From Ruminococcus sp. (GTDB lineage Bacteria > Bacillota > Clostridia > Oscillospirales > Ruminococcaceae), in contig NZ_DXUU01000014.1 in the NCBI RefSeq assembly GCF_019417665.1, positions 1 to 58,666 on the forward strand: a stretch of 58,666 nt of DNA, given 5' to 3'. Shown here one piece after another: positions 1 to 9,056 of the stretch (within the stretch, counting starts at the first letter, position 1; each line of letters opens with the position of its first letter). The notes under the pieces were generated by a model. That model was not told the DNA's origin and did not search any database. It saw only the letters and a program-made list of their open reading frames with translations. The position numbers and the translations under genes are program-made.

Positions 1-54
1 GCATCTGAGTTTGACATATTCTTCTACGAATCGTTTACGTTGCTCTGTCAGCAT
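1..54 (-). CDS. Phage terminase small subunit, N-terminal fragment (runs off window)
   Basis: An ATG at 54-52 opens 18 codons that run to the window edge; the peptide begins MLTEQRKRFVEEYVKL. This is the usual opening of phage small terminases (LTxxQxxFVxEY), which recognise packaging sites and load the large terminase. It lies just past a strong terminator and the late-regulator-like gene, where late packaging genes are expected. Only the N-terminus is visible, so the call rests on this short motif plus position. Confidence 0.6.
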   Translation of the reverse strand, partial: MLTEQRKRFVEEYVKLRC

Positions 55-87
55 AATGCTTCACCGTCCTCACCTCCGTTTGAGCAT

Positions 88-118
88 AAAAAAAGCCAGC
101 CGGCAGTTACCGACTGGC
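88..118 (-). terminator. Rho-independent terminator after the prophage early operon
   Basis: On the minus strand a stem GCCAGTCGG / CCGGCTGGC with a short loop is followed by seven T residues. It separates the early leftward operon (ending at 163) from the terminase gene. Confidence 0.8.
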
Positions 119-162
119 ATAATATCTGATAATACTATTTTACCACATGTTGATGGTGAAAG

Positions 163-576
163 TCAAGTGCTTTTGAAAAGTTTTTCAAGTGCAAGCCGTA
201 CTTGATATTTTGACTGTTCCAGATTAACACCGCATCTCTTGTTTACAGTATCCCAGTCTCTCAAACCATAGATGTAATAACCTGAGATCAATTCTTTTTG
301 CAGTCTTGTCAATCCGCATTCTCGCATTTCCTTAACGATTAGATTTTTTCTCCATTGCCAAGCAACTTCTGCGGCTCTGATCTCCGTATATTTTTCCTCG
401 CACCTTTCCACGTGCGCTTGTTCCGGTGAAAGTGGCTCGCCTCTCTCTCGAGGCATATCGGAATATGTAACGCCGCGAAGTGAACCAGCACTTTTTCTCA
501 TTACGACAAGTTCATGCTGTAGCTTGTGCAGCTTTTCAGCTGCTTTCCGGCAGTTTATAAGATCATCTTTCGTCAC
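163..576 (-). CDS. Phage late-gene regulator-like protein (DUF1492/RinA-like)
   Basis: 137 aa. A GTG start at 576 is favoured: GGAGG lies 7 nt upstream and the GTGA overlaps the stop of the helicase gene. The N-terminus is a basic helical segment; the C-terminal third (LTRLQKELISGYYIYGLRDW, then a helix ending in LALEKLFKS) resembles the sigma region 4-like helix-turn-helix of DUF1492 proteins. Such proteins sit directly before the terminase genes in Firmicute phages and are thought to switch on late transcription. The terminator at 88-118 and the terminase start follow it. Family membership is by pattern; no promoter target was identified. Confidence 0.6.
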   Translation of the reverse strand: MTKDDLINCRKAAEKLHKLQHELVVMRKSAGSLRGVTYSDMPRERGEPLSPEQAHVERCEEKYTEIRAAEVAWQWRKNLIVKEMRECGLTRLQKELISGYYIYGLRDWDTVNKRCGVNLEQSKYQVRLALEKLFKST

Positions 577-1954
577 TTCAATTCCTCCTTGGCTTTGCGT
601 ATTCTCGCTTTCAGGCTGTCGATCAGGTCGTCCTGCGTGGCGTTCTTGTCCTGTAACGCCGCCAGAACATCCTCATCCCGGGTGCCGGTCACTGCAAGCT
701 GGTGTACAAAGACCGTAGCCGTCTGCCCCTGACGATGCAGCCGTTTGTTAGCCTGCTGGTACAGCTCCAGGGACCAGTTCAGCCCGAACCAAATCACGTG
801 GTTTCCGCCCTGCTGTAGATTCAGTCCGTATGCGCAGGATGCCGGATGCGCCAACAGGATGTCAATCTGCCGGGCGTTCCAGTCGGCAGCATCCTTTGCG
901 TTTTGCAGCACCCGGACACGCACCCCGGACTTCGCCAGAAGGTTGATGATCCTAGACATATCATGCTGGAAATTGTAGAACACCAGCGCCGGCGCCCCGT
1001 GAAGCTGCTCCAGCAGCTCGCTGAAGGCTTCCAGCTTGCACGTGTGGATTTCTACCGCCCGGCGTTTCTCGTCGTACACGGCGCCGTTGCAAAGCTGCAG
1101 CAGCTTGTTGGACAGCGCCGCCGCCGATCCAGCATCAATGGTCGTTTCATCGATCTCCAACAGCATTTCCTTTTCCATCTGCTTGTATGCCTTCATCGCC
1201 TTGCTGTCCAGCTGTACCGGAATGGTATCGTACACCAGCTCCGGCAGCTGCAAATAATCCTCGGCTTTCATGCTGATACAGATGTCGCTGATCTTGTCCT
1301 GTATGGCTTTCTGGGCATCCGCTTTGGCTTCGTATGTGGTGAAGTGCCCGCCGTGGGTGTTGCTGTTGAAATACATTTCCCGGAACCCGGTGATCGTCCG
1401 CCCCAGACGGATGCCGCCATCCAGTAAGTACAGCTGCGCCCACAAGTCCTGAATGCTGTTTGGCGCCGGTGTACCAGTCAGCTCCACCAACCGCTGTACA
1501 TGTGGTCGGATCCAGGTCAGGGATTTGAACCGCTTCGCTTTGTTGGATTTGAAGCTGCTGCTTTCGTCAATGACGATCATGTCAAACGGCCAGGCATTTT
1601 TGAAATAATCCACCAGCCAGACCACATTCTCCCGGTTCGTGATGTAAATATCTGCTGCACTGCACGCCGCCCGGATCCGCTTCTGGGTGCTGCCCAGGAT
1701 CATGGAAAACCGCAGATGCTTCAAGTGATCCCACTTTGCCGCTTCCGTGTTCCAGGTGGCTTCGGCAACTTTCTTCGGGGCAATGATCAGGCACTTGCAA
1801 ACCTGCAGCCGGTTGTAGATCAGTTCCTGCACGGCGGTCAGGGTGATCACAGTTTTTCCTAGGCCTAACCCATGTCCAAAAACAATCCCAGCGCCCGATC
1901 GGAGATAATCCGGTCGATGCAGTATTGCTGATAGGGATGCGGTTTGAACATCAT
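573..1954 (-). pseudogene. Phage SNF2/DEAD-like helicase, frameshifted at the Walker A motif
   Basis: The body (about 430 aa) is a superfamily 2 helicase: LGLGKTVITL (Walker A), VIDESSSFKS (motif II, DEAH-like), LVELTGTPAPN (motif III) and the C-terminal NKRLHRQGQTATVFVHQL (motif VI). The natural start is ATG 1954 or 1951, overlapping the HNH stop; it gives a normal N-terminus, MMFKPHPYQQYCIDRI then LGLFLDMG, before hitting TAG. The reading frame resumes one base off at about 1865-1872 (TGGGTTAG, where one more T would restore LDMGLGLGKT). A 1-nt loss, either real or a sequencing error, thus splits the gene inside the ATP-binding loop. The apparent longer open frame starting at 1976 has a nonsense N-terminus. 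Confidence 0.8.
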
Positions 1955-2427
1955 GAGGGCATCCCCCCTTTCGCATCGTGGTCAGCGTGCCATTTTGCGT
2001 GCTCCCGTTGGCTACTAAACACCATTAGATTTTCCGGACTGTTGTTTCGCTTATTGCCATCTACATGATGCACAACTTCGCCCTTTTCTAGCTTACGACC
2101 CATTATTTTTTCTGCTACGACTCGATGCTCTGCCTCACCCAAATATTTAGCGTATGCTTTCGATTCGCCTGAATTAAGATGCGCATTTCTAATTTTAAGT
2201 CTGACGCTCAGTGTCATTCTGTGTTTATTTAAGCGCCCGTTTATGCGCTTCATATTTTCAGAAGCACCGGATAAATCCTTTAGTTCGTCATACTTCTCTG
2301 GATTTTTCAGTTTTGATGAAAAATCGCCAAGGCATTTTCTACTGCAAAAATTATGCCTTTTTATCTGCGAAGGATACCTGTATATCTCCACGCCACAAAA
2401 ATCGCAATACATTTCTATTCTACTCAT
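1951..2427 (-). CDS. HNH homing-type endonuclease
   Basis: 158 aa. The N-terminus has a treble-clef-like zinc motif (CDFCGVEIYRYPSQIKRHNFCSRKC, residues about 8-32). The nuclease core is VVHHVDGNKRNNSPENLMVF followed by H..WH, matching the HNH_3 arrangement (HH, N, H). It is squeezed between the VRR-NUC and helicase genes with ATGA-type overlaps at both ends. Base composition is lower in GC than its neighbours, which suggests an intruding selfish nuclease gene. A role in phage packaging is less likely because it is far from the terminase large subunit. Confidence 0.85.
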   Translation of the reverse strand: MSRIEMYCDFCGVEIYRYPSQIKRHNFCSRKCLGDFSSKLKNPEKYDELKDLSGASENMKRINGRLNKHRMTLSVRLKIRNAHLNSGESKAYAKYLGEAEHRVVAEKIMGRKLEKGEVVHHVDGNKRNNSPENLMVFSSQREHAKWHADHDAKGGMPS

Positions 2428-2729
2428 TCCGTCAGTCCATACTTTGCGATTTGCTTTTGCATGAACCTGTCCACCTCCTCTCGTGTACTCAGCACATAGA
2501 CCATTGTGCCCATTTCTGCCAGCCGCATCATTTGCAGCCGCTGCGCCTTGGATAAATTGCCCTTGCGCTCCGGCGCTTTCGTTTCTACCGGGATGATCGC
2601 ACCCCCTGGAAGAAATACCAGGCGGTCAGGTACGCCGCAGCAGCCCGGCGATGTCCACTTGTACGCTTTGCCGCCGACACGCTGCACACACTGGCAAAGA
2701 TAGCGCTCCACTTGTTTTTCATCGTCCAT
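2424..2729 (-). CDS. VRR-NUC domain nuclease
   Basis: 101 aa from ATG 2729, chosen for GAGG 6 nt upstream. The VRR-NUC fold of the PD-(D/E)XK superfamily is visible as GVPDRLVFLPGG (D), then PVETKAPERKG (E-x-K), then KAQRLQMMRLAEMG. Phage proteins of this family are small standalone nucleases thought to act on branched DNA during replication or recombination. It overlaps the HNH start by 4 nt and belongs to the replication module. Confidence 0.88.
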   Translation of the reverse strand: MDDEKQVERYLCQCVQRVGGKAYKWTSPGCCGVPDRLVFLPGGAIIPVETKAPERKGNLSKAQRLQMMRLAEMGTMVYVLSTREEVDRFMQKQIAKYGLTE

Positions 2730-2789
2730 ATCAATCCTCGCTTTCGTCGGTGTAAACTTCCGTATATACGCACGTATACACATATACAT

Positions 2790-2955
2790 CAGGCGTATTA
2801 GGTATGTTATATATTTCTATATAACCCCCTATTTACCCTATTTTATATTTTTATATATAATAAAAGTTGCATAGTTGCAATATATAATATATTGGCTTAT
2901 TTACGTGATTTTTTATGCAACTACAGGCGCAACTTGAATGCAACTATGCAACTAT
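2790..2955. repeat. AT-rich gap with iterated TGCAACTA, possible phage replication origin
   Basis: This 166-nt gap in an otherwise tightly packed operon is strongly A+T-rich. It carries TGCAACTA at 2916-2923, 2939-2946 and 2947-2954 and the inverted form TAGTTGCA at 2872-2879, with further partial copies. It sits next to the primase-helicase gene. Iterons in an AT-rich stretch beside a replication gene are typical of phage origins, but function is inferred only. Confidence 0.45.
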
Positions 2956-5379
2956 TTATTTTTCGTTCACAGGTTGCGCTTTTTCAGATAGTTGCAGTCT
3001 GATAAAACCCTTTTGTGCGCCGTAAACGTTGCCAAACCGGATGTTGGACTTACACTTCACCCACCCGGGAATCCTTGCAAGAATTGCATTGATCTCTGCC
3101 GCATCCGATCGCTTGAAATAGCGGATTTCGCCGCCGAATGCCTCACACCAGATCTCAACAGCACATACACGTTCCCGGCGTTTCAGCTCCGGCCTTGCCC
3201 TGTCGTTGGCGAACTCTCCCGACCAGTACATCTTGCGATCACCCAAAGACCGCTTTTCCCAGTCCACAGGAATATCCCGGTTCAGGAAGTCCCGGATGAT
3301 GCCTTCCTTTGCGCTGTGCTCGCTGTGTTCTTCCTGTGCCTGCTTTGCGTATGCCTCCAGCTCCGGCGGCAGATACAACTTTTCGCCGTTCCGCCACATG
3401 ACCAGCGCTTCCGCCCAGATCTGCGGTACATTCTCTGCCAACTCCGTGAATACGCTTTTCATCGGCATTTGCACGCCGCATTCCACTGGCCAGAACCGGC
3501 GGTTTCCCGTGTGATCTCTCAGGAATTCTTCTTCGTTGGTCGTTCCGAAGAAAACGCAACGCCTGGGGTATCGCCCGGTGCGCCGTCCATAGGGTTCCCG
3601 GAAAATATCTTCCTGCTTGGATAAAAACTGCTTGATCTTGTTGTCGTCCGCCTTGGACATGCCCACTAGTTCCGCCAGTTCCATGATCCAGGAACCCTGA
3701 ATGGTTTCGTAGGCGTCCTTACCGTCAAATGTGGTCAGGCTGTCGTTGAACCATTTCGGTGCCAGCAGCCGCAGCAGCGTGGACTTTCCCAGCCCCTGAG
3801 GACCAGCCAGAACCGGCATATAGTCGTACTTGACACCGGGCAGCATCGCACGTGCCACAGCAGCTGTCAGGGACGTCCTTGCCACTGCCCGGGTGTATAT
3901 ACAGTCTGCCGCACCCAGATACTCGATGAATAAGGTTTCCACTCTGGGTGTACCGTCCCATTCCGGCAGTCCTCGCAAGTAATCCTGTACGGCATTGATC
4001 TTATTCCGGTGACAGCAAACACTCATTGCATCGTCTACTCTTGCTTTCCCTGTAATTGTGTACACCTTTTCAAGATAGTACCGCAGTCCTGCGTCATCGT
4101 TATCTTTCCAATCCCGAGTCTCTGGGTTATTATCCCAGGGCAAAGCGCCCATGCAAAGGATCCGGTTGGAAAATTCCTCAAAGACAAATTTACCTTTTAA
4201 ACCCGGGTCGTTTTCCAGGATAATCAGGATGTTGTCCGTTGTTTTCCGTGATTTTCCATTGCTATCCACCTCCAGCAGCTGCATCCAGTCTGCATTATCT
4301 GCCGGTACAGCTGTACCAAATGCCGCTGTAGCGACGGCATACTGTTCCTGCATCATCAGCTGCGCCACACCAGCATCCTTAACCGCATATTCACACGCCG
4401 CCGTATAAGACGGCAGCTTGTTTGTCGGCGTATCTGGCTTTGCGTCGTCGTCCTTGTCGCCGAACAGATGTAGCCGCATCAGGTCAAATGCGTTGCACAG
4501 CTTGCCGCCTGCCGGGTCATGTGCGTGATGGGAGAACAGGAACTTTCCGCCCTCATAGACCACCGCACCGCCTGTTGTCGTACCGCCGGCATAGGTATAA
4601 CGGTCACCGGTATCACATACGATGTACTTGTCCGGCAGGATTTCTGCAATAACCTTGTACACGTCATAGATTCGGCAGAATGCGCCTACCACGCCATGCT
4701 TCTCCGTTGGGTCTGCCTGTTTTGTGCCACGTGGGATTTTTGGTGCTGTCAGCCCCGGCCACTGCTTCACGTCACGCCAGTCGGCATACATGCCCAGAAT
4801 GCCGTCCGTATCCGCAAAATACTTGTCGCTGTAGGTATAGATATAAGTACTGTCAGCGCAGCAGGACGGCCAGTACATGAGCCGTGACGCTTCGAAGGTT
4901 GTCTGGTCGCACTGTTTCATTCCAGCGAATTCCGCCAGCTTCCGTGCGATCGGCTCGTATTCATCCGCTGTACACGTCCGGGACAGGGGGATCAGCACAC
5001 GCAAACGTGGCGCCGCTTCGCTGTGCTTCCGGGTGGAGTAGACACAGTAGGTGCAGTTTAAGCCGTCAATGCGCCGTAAGACCTCCTGCGTGCCGCCAGG
5101 GGCAATGCTATCCATATCCAGTGTAACAACATCTCTGCCGACCACTGCGGACGCCTTGCGCTGCTTACCCTCCAGCGTACCGGCAACGAAACCGCCCACG
5201 TCCTTCAGGCTGTCCTGCTTAGGCTTCGACAGCTTCAGATATTCCTCCAGTGTCTCTGTGCCACGCATCGGCGTTGCAAGCTTCGCCACAAGCTCTGACC
5301 ACAGCATCTGCTGGGCGTTCCACTGGGTGGCTTTCCGGCTGCTGCCGATGGTTATGGTAATTCTTCTATCATTTTGCAT
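2956..5379 (-). CDS. VapE/VirE-family phage primase-helicase
   Basis: 807 aa. The N-terminal half has a primase/polymerase-like region (residues about 75-190, including VVTLDMDS and PRLRVLIPLSR). The C-terminal half is a superfamily 3-type ATPase of the virulence-associated E family: Walker A AGPQGLGKSTLLRLL at about 525-539, a Walker B-like SWIMELAELVG, and the sensor stretch CVFFGTTNEEEFLRD. Such proteins prime and unwind phage DNA. AGGTGAT lies upstream of ATG 5379. The gene follows the polymerase gene in the same leftward operon and precedes the AT-rich repeat region. Confidence 0.92.
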   Translation of the reverse strand: MQNDRRITITIGSSRKATQWNAQQMLWSELVAKLATPMRGTETLEEYLKLSKPKQDSLKDVGGFVAGTLEGKQRKASAVVGRDVVTLDMDSIAPGGTQEVLRRIDGLNCTYCVYSTRKHSEAAPRLRVLIPLSRTCTADEYEPIARKLAEFAGMKQCDQTTFEASRLMYWPSCCADSTYIYTYSDKYFADTDGILGMYADWRDVKQWPGLTAPKIPRGTKQADPTEKHGVVGAFCRIYDVYKVIAEILPDKYIVCDTGDRYTYAGGTTTGGAVVYEGGKFLFSHHAHDPAGGKLCNAFDLMRLHLFGDKDDDAKPDTPTNKLPSYTAACEYAVKDAGVAQLMMQEQYAVATAAFGTAVPADNADWMQLLEVDSNGKSRKTTDNILIILENDPGLKGKFVFEEFSNRILCMGALPWDNNPETRDWKDNDDAGLRYYLEKVYTITGKARVDDAMSVCCHRNKINAVQDYLRGLPEWDGTPRVETLFIEYLGAADCIYTRAVARTSLTAAVARAMLPGVKYDYMPVLAGPQGLGKSTLLRLLAPKWFNDSLTTFDGKDAYETIQGSWIMELAELVGMSKADDNKIKQFLSKQEDIFREPYGRRTGRYPRRCVFFGTTNEEEFLRDHTGNRRFWPVECGVQMPMKSVFTELAENVPQIWAEALVMWRNGEKLYLPPELEAYAKQAQEEHSEHSAKEGIIRDFLNRDIPVDWEKRSLGDRKMYWSGEFANDRARPELKRRERVCAVEIWCEAFGGEIRYFKRSDAAEINAILARIPGWVKCKSNIRFGNVYGAQKGFIRLQLSEKAQPVNEK

Positions 5380-5401
5380 TCTGTATCACCTGTTTGCATT
5401 T

Positions 5402-5488
5402 TTAGCCGCACACCACATCCGCAGTGCGCCAGCCGATCCACAACATAAAGACGGCGAGTGCCATTAGCATGATGATGTATTTACGCAT
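5402..5488 (-). CDS. Small phage membrane protein (28 aa)
   Basis: ATG 5488 has GAGG 9 nt upstream and overlaps the end of the preceding gene by 8 nt. The peptide is MRKYIIMLMALAVFMLWIGW then RTADVVCG, a single transmembrane helix with a positive N-terminus. Tiny one-helix proteins are common in such operons. It fills what would otherwise be a gap before the VapE-like gene. No function is recognisable. Confidence 0.5.
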   Translation of the reverse strand: MRKYIIMLMALAVFMLWIGWRTADVVCG

Positions 5489-5867
5489 CCGGCATCACCT
5501 CGTTCCAGCACTTTTTACAATTTCCGCCCATTTTATCGCAATGGCCATTGCTAAACCTGTATATGTCACAAGCGTTTGCATACGGTATACCGTCACAACT
5601 CGGCGCATTCGGGAACTTCTCCAGAAAATCCTGCGCATAAGTTTTCTGTGGATGCTCAGCACACCATTTGTCGATGATTGGCCCGATTACATCTACAGCC
5701 ACCCTAACATAGTCAGGTAGGCCGTAGTACCCGTATTGATCATATGATTCATCACTAAACTCCCAATGCATTACGCAATGTTTTTTGTATAGTGGGCAAC
5801 TAGTTGTGCACGCTCCTTCGTGTTGATGGTAATCACAAAATCTGCTCCAGTCATTAAGGCCTGCCAT
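5481..5867 (-). CDS. Cysteine-rich conserved phage protein
   Basis: 128 aa with about ten cysteines; the pattern near the ends (CDYHQHEGACTTSC and CDKMGGNCKKCWNEV) suggests metal binding. The central stretch KWCAEHPQKTYAQDF is a motif that recurs in small proteins of Firmicute prophages. A 45-nt fragment encoding nearly the same 15 residues is found inside a repeat element at 29992-30077. Function is unknown. Start ATG 5867 lies after the previous gene with a 43-nt gap. Confidence 0.7.
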   Translation of the reverse strand: MAGLNDWSRFCDYHQHEGACTTSCPLYKKHCVMHWEFSDESYDQYGYYGLPDYVRVAVDVIGPIIDKWCAEHPQKTYAQDFLEKFPNAPSCDGIPYANACDIYRFSNGHCDKMGGNCKKCWNEVMPDA

Positions 5868-5910
5868 TTTCTACACCCCCATTATCTTCCTCGTTTACCA
5901 TCATCTTTTC

Positions 5911-6351
5911 TCATACACATGTCACACACATGATCACGCCGCACCATTCTCCGCCATCGTAAACAAATACAGTGCAACCGTTCCGTGCAAAGGTCGCATC
6001 GTCCGGGAAGAAGGACAGGAACTTTGCATTTACACGGCTATCATCATCGAACACGGCAATCAGATCATTGCCTCTTGCGATCCGCTTATCCGTCAGGTGT
6101 ATGGCTTCTGCCCCGGATTCCCACGCAGCGTTATTCTTGTAAAGTGTAATTGAATGCCCGAGCCTACCCATGTCAATAGGCACCTTATCCTGATCTGTAA
6201 TCAAGCCAAAGATCCCGTTGTAGGTGAGCATAATACGTTTCCCATCGCCTGACAGGGAATACATCGCTGTCGGCTTGCGGTGTTCCTTCGGCTGTTCCAG
6301 GTCTTTCATAACCACTTTCAGCAGTTCCCGGTAAAATTTATTGTAATTCAT
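5911..6351 (-). CDS. Hypothetical phage protein
   Basis: 146 aa from ATG 6351, chosen because AGGAGG lies 7 nt upstream; an upstream in-frame start at 6402 would overlap the polymerase gene and lacks a ribosome site. The sequence (MNYNKFYRELLKVVMKDLEQ...) looks globular, with a beta-rich C-terminus and no membrane segment. I do not recognise the family. Its position, directly after the DNA polymerase gene in the replication operon, is the only clue. Confidence 0.65.
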   Translation of the reverse strand: MNYNKFYRELLKVVMKDLEQPKEHRKPTAMYSLSGDGKRIMLTYNGIFGLITDQDKVPIDMGRLGHSITLYKNNAAWESGAEAIHLTDKRIARGNDLIAVFDDDSRVNAKFLSFFPDDATFARNGCTVFVYDGGEWCGVIMCVTCV

Positions 6352-6361
6352 CGTTATCCTC

Positions 6362-8350
6362 CTAGTCTTTCTTGTAATAATCTCCCACGAATCCGGCGGC
6401 ATTGAGAATCAGCCCCGGTGCCCATGGAATCGGCTGCCGCATGAGTTCACACGCTGCATCCAAATCCGCACGTTCTGCCGGGCAGTCGATCACCGCCTCA
6501 TCATGGATATGCATCACTGTCTGATAACCGGCATCCTCCAGCCGCTGGAGCGTCACCGCCAGACAGTCTCTTGCAATCGCTTGTACAATGTTCTCCGTCA
6601 GCTTGCCGCCATAGGTCTCCAGGTCTACTAATTTTTTGTTATCTTTTCCCACACCAAAATAATGAACACTGTCACTGTCAAACCGATTTTTCCCGATGTA
6701 TGGATGAACATAAAACAGTTTTCTCCCGGACGGCAGCTGCACTGTCAGGAAATCTTGTCCTGTTGCAAAATCCCCCTCCCGGCGGAATATGCAGCCGTTC
6801 ACGCCTACCGGCGTAAAGTTTTTCACTGTCTGAATCGCAGCTTGATTGAACTTTGTCCACAACCTTTTTATGTTGGGGTTGGATGCTCTCCACCGATCGA
6901 CGATGTCCTGTAATTCGTTTTCCTGCAAACCCATTTTCAGTGCGCCCATTTTGATCATCGCCGGAGTACCTCCACTGTACCCCAGCGCCAGTTCGGCGAT
7001 CTTGCCTTTCTGCCGCAGTGCGTATTCTGGATTGCCTTTCTTGATCTTCTCGATGGGTACGCCAAACATGGCAGATGCTGACGCTTCGTAGATCTTTCCA
7101 TGTGTGCGGAATACCTCTTGCCGCCAGGTTTCCCCGGCAAGCCAGGCAATGACACGTGCTTCAATGGCAGAGAAATCCGCTACCACGAACTTGTTTCCCT
7201 CCGCCGGAACGAATGCTGTCCGAATCAGCTGGGACAACGTGTCCGGCACGTTGCCGAAGGTCAGGGCGATCATCTCTGTATCCTGTGCTTTTATCAGTTG
7301 CCGGGCAAGATCTAGATCTTCAATGTAGTTTCTGGGCAGATTTTGTGCTTGCACGAATTGTCCTGCCCATCGACCTGTGCGGTTTGCGCCGTAGAATCGC
7401 AGCAGCCCCCGGACACGTCCGTCTTTGCACACACTTTTTACCATCGCCTCATATTTCTTGACCGACGATTTACCTAACTCCTGTCGAAGCTCCAGCATAC
7501 GCCGCACTTTTAGGGGCAAATCAGGCTTTGCAAGAATATCTTTAACCGTTTCTTTATCTAACGATTTGACGGCGATACCGGTCTGGGCTTTGACCCATTC
7601 TTTCAGCTGCCCAACAGAGTTCGGATTTTCCAGTCCGGTCAAGCCCCTTGCCTCCTGCATCAAAGTTTCTGTAACGGATTCTGCAATCGCAATTGCGCCG
7701 TCAACCATATCCATATCCAATCGAACACCAGCCACATTGATGCGCTGGTCAAGCTCCCATTCCCGCTGTACCTGTTCCGGCACAGGGAATGCGGATAACC
7801 GCCGTTCAATCTCCATTTCTGTCACAACATCCTGCACGCAATATTCCTTGAATAACTGCCATTTCTCCGGTTCGTGGTGGGGTAAAACCCGGTTTGTCGG
7901 GTTTCTTGCCGTTGGCTTGTGTGGCGTGCTGAACGTTCGTATCAATGCGCTGCCTGTATCCAGCTTGCGCTTCTCCTGGGGTAATCCTAAGGCTTCTCCG
8001 GTTGCTGCCAGACCTTTTGTGTATCCGCAGTACAGCCCATGCAGCTGCGTACACCGCCACTGGGATAACCACGGTATGGGGTCAACCTTAAAGTGTTTTG
8101 ACAGGCAGTACCACTCAAATGCTGCGTTGTATGCATGTTTCAGCACATTGGAGTCAAACATCGCCTGTACAATTTGATCTGGTAACTGCTCCCCGCACGC
8201 CAGATCAACTATCTCTACACCGCCACCGTCCAGACTGTAAGCAAACAAGAGTATCTCGAAATCATCGGACTGCACATATTTGTACAGTCCGGATTTCGTG
8301 ATATCTACGCTACTATAGGTTTCGATGTCGATGCTTAAATGCCGGCTCAC
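6362..8350 (-). CDS. Family A DNA polymerase with 3'-5' exonuclease domain (phage type)
   Basis: 662 aa, GTG start at 8350 overlapping the stop of the preceding gene. The N-terminal DnaQ-like exonuclease has SIDIETYS (D8, E10) and CVQDVVTEMEIE (D174). The polymerase domain has motif A VADFSAIEARVIAWLAG (D392), motif B RQKGKIAELALGYSGG (448-461) and motif C HIHDEAV (D617, E618). The 5'-3' exonuclease domain of chromosomal PolI is absent, as usual for phage replicative polymerases. It copies the phage genome together with the VapE-like helicase and the DUF2815 protein upstream. Confidence 0.95.
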   Translation of the reverse strand: MSRHLSIDIETYSSVDITKSGLYKYVQSDDFEILLFAYSLDGGGVEIVDLACGEQLPDQIVQAMFDSNVLKHAYNAAFEWYCLSKHFKVDPIPWLSQWRCTQLHGLYCGYTKGLAATGEALGLPQEKRKLDTGSALIRTFSTPHKPTARNPTNRVLPHHEPEKWQLFKEYCVQDVVTEMEIERRLSAFPVPEQVQREWELDQRINVAGVRLDMDMVDGAIAIAESVTETLMQEARGLTGLENPNSVGQLKEWVKAQTGIAVKSLDKETVKDILAKPDLPLKVRRMLELRQELGKSSVKKYEAMVKSVCKDGRVRGLLRFYGANRTGRWAGQFVQAQNLPRNYIEDLDLARQLIKAQDTEMIALTFGNVPDTLSQLIRTAFVPAEGNKFVVADFSAIEARVIAWLAGETWRQEVFRTHGKIYEASASAMFGVPIEKIKKGNPEYALRQKGKIAELALGYSGGTPAMIKMGALKMGLQENELQDIVDRWRASNPNIKRLWTKFNQAAIQTVKNFTPVGVNGCIFRREGDFATGQDFLTVQLPSGRKLFYVHPYIGKNRFDSDSVHYFGVGKDNKKLVDLETYGGKLTENIVQAIARDCLAVTLQRLEDAGYQTVMHIHDEAVIDCPAERADLDAACELMRQPIPWAPGLILNAAGFVGDYYKKD

Positions 8351-9054
8351 GCGCCGTAGATGGGCTGACCGGTGATCGGGTCAACCGCTGCATACTGCTG
8401 TGCTGGTGCTGGCTGCTGGTACTGCGCCGCATAGGGATTCGGTGCCTGTGCGGTGTATCCCTGTGGCTGCACAGCAGGTGCGCCAGCCGCCGGCATAGCT
8501 GCACCGGCATAGGCGTTTGCGCCTCCAAAAGCATCCGCTGCGGACACGTGACCGCCCAGAGGTTCGCCGTCCTCCAGCTTCTGCACCGCCTCCAGACCGC
8601 AGCCAATGCCACGCTTACCGGAGAAGTTATAAGCATAGAAAGATACGCATACACGGGCATACATGCCGCTGTAGATGTCGCTGGGGTTGACAATGGGGTT
8701 CTGGCTGATATCCACGATCTGCACCTGCTGTTTGTTGCCCGCCGTGAATACCCAGCAGCCCTTGCACTCAGCACCAAAGGGATCGCCGTTGGGGCGCACG
8801 CCGTCGCCGTCATAGACCGGGCTTTCGATCTTCGGCGGCATTACTCCATTCCACTTTGCGCCAACACCGGCATTGACTGCTGCCTGATATGCTGCATCCA
8901 GACGTGCCTTTGTGGCAACGTCAGACTTCGGCAGCAGCACAGTTACGCTGTACTTCGGGTTGCTGCCATCCGGTGCGCTGCTGTGTGGCTGATTCAGGTG
9001 AACGTAAGAAAGTCTTACCTTGTCGGTTGTAAACTGATTTGCACTTAAACTCAT
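8347..9054 (-). CDS. DUF2815 phage protein, ssDNA-binding-like
   Basis: 235 aa from ATG 9054 (GGAGG upstream); a longer frame starting at 9195 would run into the DUF2800 gene. Features matching DUF2815 are TDKVRLSYVHLNQPHSS at the N-terminus, the VTVLLPKSD strand, GCWVFTAGNKQQVQIVD and YARVCVSFYAYNFSGKRGIG. The tail is Ala/Pro/Gln-rich and disordered, like the acidic or flexible tails of ssDNA-binding proteins. The family is predicted to have an OB-like fold and sits between DUF2800 and the polymerase in many Firmicute prophages. Confidence 0.88.
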   Translation of the reverse strand: MSLSANQFTTDKVRLSYVHLNQPHSSAPDGSNPKYSVTVLLPKSDVATKARLDAAYQAAVNAGVGAKWNGVMPPKIESPVYDGDGVRPNGDPFGAECKGCWVFTAGNKQQVQIVDISQNPIVNPSDIYSGMYARVCVSFYAYNFSGKRGIGCGLEAVQKLEDGEPLGGHVSAADAFGGANAYAGAAMPAAGAPAVQPQGYTAQAPNPYAAQYQQPAPAQQYAAVDPITGQPIYGA

Positions 9055-9056
9055 GA

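Noticed and set aside
846..1427. 193-codon plus-strand frame over the phage helicase
   Set aside because: It is antisense to helicase motifs that are clearly coding and lacks a ribosome site.
573..1976. Helicase reading frame starting at 1976
   Set aside because: Its first 36 residues come from the wrong frame; the correct N-terminus starts at 1954/1951 and is separated by a frameshift.
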